Below are positions 58,154 through 64,000 of a DNA stretch of 64,000 bases, piece by piece. The notes under the pieces were generated by a model, which saw only the letters and a program-made list of their open reading frames with translations, was not told the origin of the DNA and searched no databases. Positions within the stretch are counted from its first letter, which is position 1. Every line of letters starts with the position of its first letter. Location: contig NZ_BAMV01000008.1 of assembly GCF_000963925.1 (NCBI RefSeq), positions 62,001-126,000 on the forward strand, written 5' to 3'. The translations under genes and the position numbers were made by a program. Source of the stretch: Acetobacter cibinongensis. Lineage in GTDB: Bacteria > Pseudomonadota > Alphaproteobacteria > Acetobacterales > Acetobacteraceae.

Positions 58154-59154
58154 CAGGGGTTTCCGGGAGGGATATTGGATGTGAGAACATGCAGGCTGGT
58201 CGCACCACTTTTTCCGGGTTCAGACTGTATGTCATAAGACAGGAAGCTTAGAAGAAGCTGAATGCCAAGAATGATAGGCAATGCGGCAAGCATAACGGTG
58301 CCAGCAGACGCATAAGTGCCCGTGTGCAAGCTGTTAAACCACCAGAAAGCGCCAAAAACCAATCCCCACGTGAGGAGGAATAGACCTGCAGGCAGCTCAA
58401 ACGAGGAAATTGACATATCGCGAAGGTAGTAATTGTAAAAAATACGCTTCATGAAATTGCGAATATTCTTAGTCAAGAATTCAAAGAATATCTTCTTAAT
58501 TTTAAGGCCACTGACTTCATCGCCGTAATGGGCCCGCATGGGAATATCTCGAACCACGGCTCTAACGGTATTTAGCCGGAAGAGAATATCTGTCTCAAAA
58601 AAATACCGAAGACTCAGTTTGTCAAATGGCAACAAAACAGCGGCATCCCGATGGATTGCGGTGTAACCATTTGTGGGGTCAAAGATGCTCCAATATCCGG
58701 ACGAAAATTTGGTCAGGAATGATAGCCCTGCATTCCCGAAAATTCTTATTTTGGGCATGCTGACAACGTCTTCCGGGTTAAAGAAGCGGTTCCCTTTTGT
58801 GTAATCTGCCGCCCCGGCGAGAATGGGGCCGACAAAACAGGGAATGAGGGCTGGGTCCATTTGCCCGTCGCCATCAATTTTGACCATAATATCCATGTCA
58901 TCTTTGATGGCTGCGGCGTAGCCGCTTAGCACAGCGCCCCCAACACCTTTATTGGTTGTGTGCCAGATGACCTCAACCCGGGGGTCGAGGCAATGTTCGG
59001 TCACATACGCCCCGCTTTTTTCCGGGCAGCAATCGTCAACAACATAAATTTTGGAAATATCAGCCCCAATGCGGCTAATGACATCCAGAATAAATGCTTT
59101 TACGCGATATGAAGGGATAACAACGGCAATATTAGTGTTCTTGCTTATACTCAC
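58153..59154 (-). CDS. GT2 polyprenyl-phosphate glycosyltransferase (GtrB/ArnC-like)
   Basis: The 333-residue product has an N-terminal GT-A domain (AVVIPSYRVKAFI, VVDDCCPEKSG, NKGVGGAVLSGY, nucleotide motif DGDGQMDP at 94-101, then DPTNGYTAIHRDA). Two hydrophobic helices follow at about 255-300, with a coupling segment before them. This is the layout of enzymes that load a sugar onto undecaprenyl phosphate. Translation starts at GTG, with an excellent AAGGAGG ribosome site at 59163-59169. First gene of the gtr-like cassette. Confidence 0.85.
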   Translation of the reverse strand: MSISKNTNIAVVIPSYRVKAFILDVISRIGADISKIYVVDDCCPEKSGAYVTEHCLDPRVEVIWHTTNKGVGGAVLSGYAAAIKDDMDIMVKIDGDGQMDPALIPCFVGPILAGAADYTKGNRFFNPEDVVSMPKIRIFGNAGLSFLTKFSSGYWSIFDPTNGYTAIHRDAAVLLPFDKLSLRYFFETDILFRLNTVRAVVRDIPMRAHYGDEVSGLKIKKIFFEFLTKNIRNFMKRIFYNYYLRDMSISSFELPAGLFLLTWGLVFGAFWWFNSLHTGTYASAGTVMLAALPIILGIQLLLSFLSYDIQSEPGKSGATSLHVLTSNIPPGNP

Positions 59155-59378
59155 CTGTTATTCCTCCTTGACGCGGTAAAAGCTGATTGTGCAGTAGTTA
59201 GGCGATTTGAAGCGCAAAGGCGATAGAAAAGGCATCAGATTATTATGCAAGGCGAACTTGAGGTTCAGTGATCGCTTATAAATCCCCTTGCTGATAAGAA
59301 CCGCCCAGACGACTGAGGGCGCTTAAATTAATACGTGCGCTTGCTCTGTGAGCGCATCTGAGTCACAGTTCGGACACC

Positions 59379-59400
59379 GAAATGTTATGGTGTAACATTC
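59379..59400 (+). promoter_or_regulatory. Zur-like palindrome upstream of the S46 peptidase gene
   Basis: AATGTTA (59381-59387) and TAACATT (59393-59399) form a perfect 7-bp inverted repeat with a 5-base centre. Extended to GAAATGTTAT on the left, it agrees with the gammaproteobacterial Zur palindrome at 19 of 22 determined positions by my alignment. It lies 23 bases before the ATG, where a bound repressor could block transcription. Another Fur-family regulator is possible. Confidence 0.4.
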
Positions 59401-59422
59401 TTAAAAGAAAGTGTGTCTGAAC

Positions 59423-61513
59423 ATGGCAAAAATTATAGGGCGAGCCCTTGTGCCGCTGGCGCTTCTGGCCTGCGCTCCCCTGACAGTGCCTTATGCCCAT
59501 GCTGATGAAGGCATGTGGACAATGGATAATCTGCCCATCAAGCAGATGGAAGAACGTTACCATTTTACACCTTCCAAGGAATGGATTGAGCGCGTCACCA
59601 AAGCTTCAACCCGTCTGGCGCTAGGGTGCTCAGCATCTTTCGTTTCAGCCGATGGTCTGGTTATGACCAACCATCACTGTGCGAACGAATGCCTCCAGCA
59701 ATTGTCTGACAAAACGCACAACTACTTTCAGGATGGGTATTCCGCCAAAAATGCAGCCGCTGAGCAGCGCTGCCCGGCTATGGAACTGAACCAGCTTGAC
59801 TCCATTACCGATGTGACAGACCGCGTGCAGACTGCCCTGAAAGGCAAGGAAGGCGAGGCCTACACCAAAGCCCGTCAGGCAGAAGAAAGCGCGATTGAGA
59901 AAGAGTGCGCTGGCTCTGATGCCAAGGCATGGCGTTGCGATGTTATCAGCCTGTACCATGGTGGCCGTATCGCGCTGTATAAATACCGGCGTTATCAGGA
60001 CGTGCGGATGGTCATGGCACCAGATCAGAACGCTGCGTTCTTTGGTGGCGACCCAGATAACTTCAATTTCCCGCGCTATGATCTGGATATGGCTTTTCTG
60101 CGCGTTTACGATAACGGCAAGCCTGCCAAGGTTTCTGCTTATCTGCCGTTTGATGGCGCAGGCCCTAAGGCGGGGCAACTGGTCTTTACGTCCGGTAACC
60201 CCGGTTCAACCGAGCGTGAAGTGCCCTTGGCGGACCTGGAGTTTTCCAGAAATATCTCCGTACCATTCGTGATCGATAATTACTCTGCGCTTAACGGTGC
60301 CCTATGGCAGTACAGCCGGGAGAGTGCTGCGCACCATCAGGAAGCGCAGGAACGCGTGTTCGGGATCGAAAACAGCCTGAAGGTTTATCGTGGCCGTGTT
60401 TCCGTGCTGGCAGATCCCAAATTGCTGACAGCCAAAGCCAAGAGCGAAGCCGAACTGCGCGACTGGATTAACGCAGACCCAAGCCGTAAAGCGACCTATG
60501 GAGATCCGTGGGCCAAAAATGCACAGGCTCTTGCTGTCAAGCGGCGTATCTTCAAGCCCTATGCCATGCTGGAAGGGTCTTTTGGTATTCAGGGTGAGCT
60601 ATTCAGTTATGCCTCGCTGTTGGTACGGGCTGCCAATGAACGCCAGAAGCCTGATGGAGAGCGCCTGAGCGCGTATCATGATGGCCGCCTGCCTGCGCTG
60701 GAAGCAGAACTTGGATCAACAGCTCCGGTTTATCCAGACCTGGAAAAGACCGAACTGGCTTTCTCGCTCACCAAGCTGCGCCAGATTCTGGGTGCTGATG
60801 ATGACAACGTAAAGCTGGTTTTGGGCAAATCCGCGCCTGATGAACTGGCTGTAGAGCTGGTGAATGGCACCAAACTGGCTGACCCCAAAGTCCGTCTGGC
60901 TTTGTGGAAAGGTGGTGCAAAGGCTATTGAGGCCTCTCAGGACCCCATGATTGTTCTGGCCCGCAAGGTGGAGCCGGTAGCGCGCGCCCTGCGGAAACAG
61001 ATGGATGATGATGTTCTGGCTCCATCACGTCAGGCTACGGAAGCCATGGCTAAAGCCCGCTTTGCCATGAAAGGCATGACATCCTACCCGGATGCCACGT
61101 TCACGCAGCGCCTGTCTTTCGGGCAGGTGAAAGGCTGGGATGAAAACGGGAAAGAGGTAGCACCCTTCACCTATTTCTCCGGCCTGTATGACCGTGCAAC
61201 CGGCTCTGACCCGTTCAAACTGAGTAAGCCATGGGTAGATGCGAAAAACCATCTGAACATGCAGACACCGTTTGATTTTGCATCAACCAATGACATTATT
61301 GGTGGCAATTCCGGTTCTCCGGTTATTGATGCGCAAGGTCATGCCGTTGGCCTGATTTTTGATGGCAACATCCATTCCCTGGGTGGGGACTTCTATTACG
61401 ACGAAAGCACGAACCGTGCGGTCGCTGTTGATAGCGCTGCCATTCTGGAATCCCTGAAATCCGTTTACAAAAATCAGGCTCTGGCTAACGAACTTGTGAC
61501 AGGCCACCTGTAA
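59423..61513 (+). CDS. Exported S46-family dipeptidyl-peptidase (DPP7-like)
   Basis: The 696-residue product has a signal peptide (MAKIIGRALVPLALLACAPL, likely cut after AHA, residue 27). The S46 triad is His85 (MTNHHC), an Asp in or near the FFGGDPDNFNFPRYDLDMAFLR region and Ser630 in GNSGSP. These enzymes remove dipeptides from the N-terminus of peptides, probably in the periplasm. The residue 18 after the catalytic Ser is Gly648 (FDGN); at the matching position DPP7-type enzymes have Gly and Asp/Glu-specific DPP11 has Arg. This predicts preference for hydrophobic P1 residues. ATG 59423 was chosen over an earlier in-frame GTG. Confidence 0.9.
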   Translation: MAKIIGRALVPLALLACAPLTVPYAHADEGMWTMDNLPIKQMEERYHFTPSKEWIERVTKASTRLALGCSASFVSADGLVMTNHHCANECLQQLSDKTHNYFQDGYSAKNAAAEQRCPAMELNQLDSITDVTDRVQTALKGKEGEAYTKARQAEESAIEKECAGSDAKAWRCDVISLYHGGRIALYKYRRYQDVRMVMAPDQNAAFFGGDPDNFNFPRYDLDMAFLRVYDNGKPAKVSAYLPFDGAGPKAGQLVFTSGNPGSTEREVPLADLEFSRNISVPFVIDNYSALNGALWQYSRESAAHHQEAQERVFGIENSLKVYRGRVSVLADPKLLTAKAKSEAELRDWINADPSRKATYGDPWAKNAQALAVKRRIFKPYAMLEGSFGIQGELFSYASLLVRAANERQKPDGERLSAYHDGRLPALEAELGSTAPVYPDLEKTELAFSLTKLRQILGADDDNVKLVLGKSAPDELAVELVNGTKLADPKVRLALWKGGAKAIEASQDPMIVLARKVEPVARALRKQMDDDVLAPSRQATEAMAKARFAMKGMTSYPDATFTQRLSFGQVKGWDENGKEVAPFTYFSGLYDRATGSDPFKLSKPWVDAKNHLNMQTPFDFASTNDIIGGNSGSPVIDAQGHAVGLIFDGNIHSLGGDFYYDESTNRAVAVDSAAILESLKSVYKNQALANELVTGHL

Positions 61514-61555
61514 CATGTAGTGCGTTCCCAATAGTCTTATTGTAAGCTCGCTGCA

Positions 61556-61597
61556 CAGCCCACCGGGAAGGCATTTCCGGTGGGCTGTTGTGTTTTT
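61556..61597 (+). terminator. Terminator after the S46 peptidase gene
   Basis: Perfect 11-bp stem CAGCCCACCGG/CCGGTGGGCTG (61556-61566 with 61577-61587) followed by TTGTGTTTTT. Confidence 0.8.
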
Positions 61598-61733
61598 GGC
61601 TGACATAAAAAGGTAACACTTGCTGCGCTTTTCCTGTGCAAATGCTTTGCGTTATGCTTTGCTTACCGACACTTGAAGTGGGTTGGTGCCTGCATTGGCA
61701 CCAGATAAATATGACGCAAGGGAGAAAAGAGCA

Positions 61734-63992
61734 GTGACGGCACAGGGTAAAACAACAAGAAAGCCCGCTACCGCCACCTCAGCAAGAAAGCGGCGTGCTC
61801 CCAGCCGTTCTGTCGCGCCAAAAAAGCCAGCTGCTCCGGCTTATACACTGGAGACGCCACAACGCTTTATCAACCGTGAGCTCTCTTGGCTGGACTTTAA
61901 CCAGCGCGTGGTGGAAGAGGCGGATAACTCCCGCAATCCTTTGCTTGAGCGGCTTCGGTTTCTCTCTATCAGCGCCAGCAATCTGGATGAATTTTACTCG
62001 GTGCGTATCGCCGGTCTGGTCGGGCAGGTGCGGGAAGGGTTGGTCAAACTTTCCCCCGATGGCCTGACACCCGTTGAGCAGCTTGAGGCAGTGCGTGAAC
62101 GCTGTGCCTCCCTGTTGCGGGAGCAGCAGCGGATATGGACCGAACTGCGCGGCCTTCTGGCTGATGATGGCATTGTTTTATGTGAACCAGCCGACTTGAA
62201 TGATGCCGACCGTGCATGGTTGGAAAACTGCTTTATGGATAGGGTTTTCCCGGTCCTTACGCCACTTGCCGTTGACCCGGCACACCCGTTGCCTTTCATT
62301 CCCAATATGGGGCTGGCTCTGGGGTTGCGTCTTTTATCAGCCGATAACGGCGCGTTTGCCATGAACGCCCTTATTCTGCTGCCAGCACAGGTTGAGCGGT
62401 TTATTCGCCTGCCGAGTGCGGCCGATGGTACGCGCTCCATACGCTTTATTCGTTTGGAAGACCTCATTACGCTGTGCATGGACAAGCTTTTCCCCGGTCT
62501 GACCGTGGGGGAAAGCGGTATGATGCGCGTTGTGCGGGATACGGACGTTGAGTTTGAAGACGAGGCCGAAGATCTTGTCCGCTCCTATGAAAGTGCGCTC
62601 AAACGCCGCCGGCGGGGTGTGGTCATCCATCTGGACATGGAGAAGCGCGTACCGGATGAACTGGCCGAGGCCATTGCGTCTGACCTTGACCTGCCGCCGG
62701 AAGAAATTGCCATCCATTCTGGCATGATTGGTGTGGTTGACCTCAAGCAGATGATTGTGGATGACCGACCGGATCTGCTGTTCCCTCCCTACACACCCCG
62801 TTTCCCGGAACGCATTCTGGACTTCAACGGCGACTGCTTTGCGGCTATCCGGGCTAAAGACCTTCTGGTCCACCATCCGTTCGAGAGCTTTGATGTGGTG
62901 GTGCAGTTCCTGCGGCAGGCGGCGCTGGACCCGAATGTTATTGCCATCAAACAGACCCTTTATAGAACCTCCCGCGACTCTCCTATTGTCAAAGCGCTGA
63001 TTGAGGCTGCTGAAGCCGGCAAATCTGTCACGGCTATGGTTGAACTGCGCGCCCGGTTTGATGAGGAAGCCAATATCCGTCTGGCGCGGGCGCTTGAGGC
63101 AGCGGGCGTGCAGGTGGTGTTTGGGTTCTCGGACCTCAAAACACATGCAAAGCTCAGTCTGGTTGTGCGGCGGGAAGGAAACCAGGTTCGGTCCTACGCC
63201 CACTTTGGGACCGGCAACTACCACCCCATTACAGCCAAGATTTATACGGATCTTTCCTTCTTCACCTGCAAGCCGGAACTGGCCCGGGATTCTGCACGCC
63301 TGTTCAACTATGTGACCGGCTACGCCATGCCTGCGGAAATGGAAGCTATTTCCTTCTCGCCCATTACCATCCGCTCAACTCTGGTAGAGTTGATTGAGCA
63401 GGAAATGGCGCATGCCAAGGCGGGCAGGCCTGCCAATATCTGGCTGAAAATGAACTCACTGGTGGATCCAACGCTGATTGACCACCTCTATCGGGCCTCC
63501 TGTGCCGGTGTAAAAATTGCAGCGGTTATCCGGGGTATCTGCTGTCTGCGGCCGGGTGTTCCGGGCTTGTCTGAGAACATCCGTGTTAAATCCATTGTGG
63601 GGCGGTTTTTGGAACATTCCCGTATTTTTGTATTCGGGAATGGCCACCGCGTGCCATCGCGCTACGCAAAGGTCTATTTGTCTTCCGCTGACTGGATGAC
63701 CCGCAACATGGACTGGCGGGTTGAAAGCATGGTGCCTGTCACGAACGAGACCGTGCATGCGCAAATGCTGAACCAGATTATGGTCTCCAACATGAAAGAC
63801 AATCTACAGTCTTGGGCGCTGGAACAGAACGGCGTGTGGCGCAGGCTTTCACCGGGGGCACGGCCTTTCTCGGCGCATGACTGGTTCATGACACATCCGT
63901 CACTTTCAGGGCGCGGTTCTGCGGCGCATGAAGGGCCAATTCGTGCGCCGGCATCCTTACCTGCTTCCAAAGGCTTGATGTTTGGTGAATAA
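61734..63992 (+). CDS. ppk: Polyphosphate kinase (Ppk1)
   Basis: Makes polyphosphate from ATP reversibly. The 752-residue product opens with a Lys/Arg/Pro-rich tail of about 35 residues, then [20 protein letters not shown] and [14 protein letters not shown]. The catalytic domains contain the phospho-His region [19 protein letters not shown] and [11 protein letters not shown], with the second conserved His. Start codon GTG at 61734 with GGGAGAAAAG upstream; extension to 61683 is not supported. The gene is complete, 8 bases before the window ends. The next gene would often be ppx. Confidence 0.96.
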   Translation: MTAQGKTTRKPATATSARKRRAPSRSVAPKKPAAPAYTLETPQRFINRELSWLDFNQRVVEEADNSRNPLLERLRFLSISASNLDEFYSVRIAGLVGQVREGLVKLSPDGLTPVEQLEAVRERCASLLREQQRIWTELRGLLADDGIVLCEPADLNDADRAWLENCFMDRVFPVLTPLAVDPAHPLPFIPNMGLALGLRLLSADNGAFAMNALILLPAQVERFIRLPSAADGTRSIRFIRLEDLITLCMDKLFPGLTVGESGMMRVVRDTDVEFEDEAEDLVRSYESALKRRRRGVVIHLDMEKRVPDELAEAIASDLDLPPEEIAIHSGMIGVVDLKQMIVDDRPDLLFPPYTPRFPERILDFNGDCFAAIRAKDLLVHHPFESFDVVVQFLRQAALDPNVIAIKQTLYRTSRDSPIVKALIEAAEAGKSVTAMVELRARFDEEANIRLARALEAAGVQVVFGFSDLKTHAKLSLVVRREGNQVRSYAHFGTGNYHPITAKIYTDLSFFTCKPELARDSARLFNYVTGYAMPAEMEAISFSPITIRSTLVELIEQEMAHAKAGRPANIWLKMNSLVDPTLIDHLYRASCAGVKIAAVIRGICCLRPGVPGLSENIRVKSIVGRFLEHSRIFVFGNGHRVPSRYAKVYLSSADWMTRNMDWRVESMVPVTNETVHAQMLNQIMVSNMKDNLQSWALEQNGVWRRLSPGARPFSAHDWFMTHPSLSGRGSAAHEGPIRAPASLPASKGLMFGE

Positions 63993-64000
63993 GCACACCT

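Noticed and set aside
62337-63224. 295-codon open frame antisense to ppk
   Set aside because: Shadow of a conserved kinase gene; no motif or start signal.

Overview
The window looks like a chromosomal segment of an acetic acid bacterium (family Acetobacteraceae, most likely Acetobacter or a close relative). The evidence is the alphaproteobacterial core genes (GapR-type DUF2312 protein, HdaA, ObgE and ProB behind rplU-rpmA, and a lysA/DUF4175 pair), an alphaproteobacterial-style FtsL, moderately high GC, and a large Hint-domain passenger-repeat protein of a kind seen in acetic acid bacteria. The species is not determinable by eye. No complete mobile element, CRISPR array or rRNA was found.

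Bases 1-20948 (minus strand) hold one long division and cell-wall (dcw) cluster, transcribed mraZ-rsmH-ftsL-ftsI-murE-murF-mraY-murD-ftsW-murG-murC-murB-ddl-ftsQ-ftsA-ftsZ-lpxC-bamD. Eleven of its junctions are 4-base ATGA stop/start overlaps. ftsZ has its own promoter inside the end of ftsA and is followed by a strong terminator. Upstream of mraZ lie three TGGGA repeats at exact 10-bp spacing (a MraZ box) and a possible LexA site, then the RNase P RNA gene.

Bases 21.2-34.4 kb carry housekeeping genes: rnpB, an HSL-family esterase, zwf with a small membrane-protein partner, gapR, a coiled-coil membrane protein, proB, obgE, rpmA, rplU, tRNA-Ser(CGA), a DUF4405 membrane protein in an AT-richer stretch, tRNA-Tyr(GTA), panB, an Old Yellow Enzyme divergent from an ArsR-type regulator with a perfect palindrome between them, and a secreted trypsin-like protease.

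Bases 34.4-52.8 kb carry a DUF4175 protein, lysA, lptM, argH, a small acidic orphan, an N-formylglutamate amidohydrolase-like gene with aroE, coaE-dnaQ, a small lipoprotein, then GT4 glycosyltransferase/heparinase-like/rpe/rsmB, purMN and the divergent hdaA.

Bases 52.8-59.2 kb are accessory in character: AT-rich spacers, a 912-residue surface or secreted protein (strand-loop-strand repeats plus Hint domain, with an internal 459-bp tandem duplication), and a three-gene gtr-like cassette (polyprenyl-phosphate glycosyltransferase, small EamA flippase, DUF2142 membrane protein). After it come an exported S46 dipeptidyl-peptidase with a Zur-like palindrome just upstream, and polyphosphate kinase.

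The least explained items are the control elements at the head of the dcw cluster, the 317-residue FtsL with its Pro/Ala-rich tail, the passenger/Hint protein beside a glycan cassette, the Zur-like site before the S46 peptidase, and several small orphans. All calls come from reading the sequence; no database search was run.
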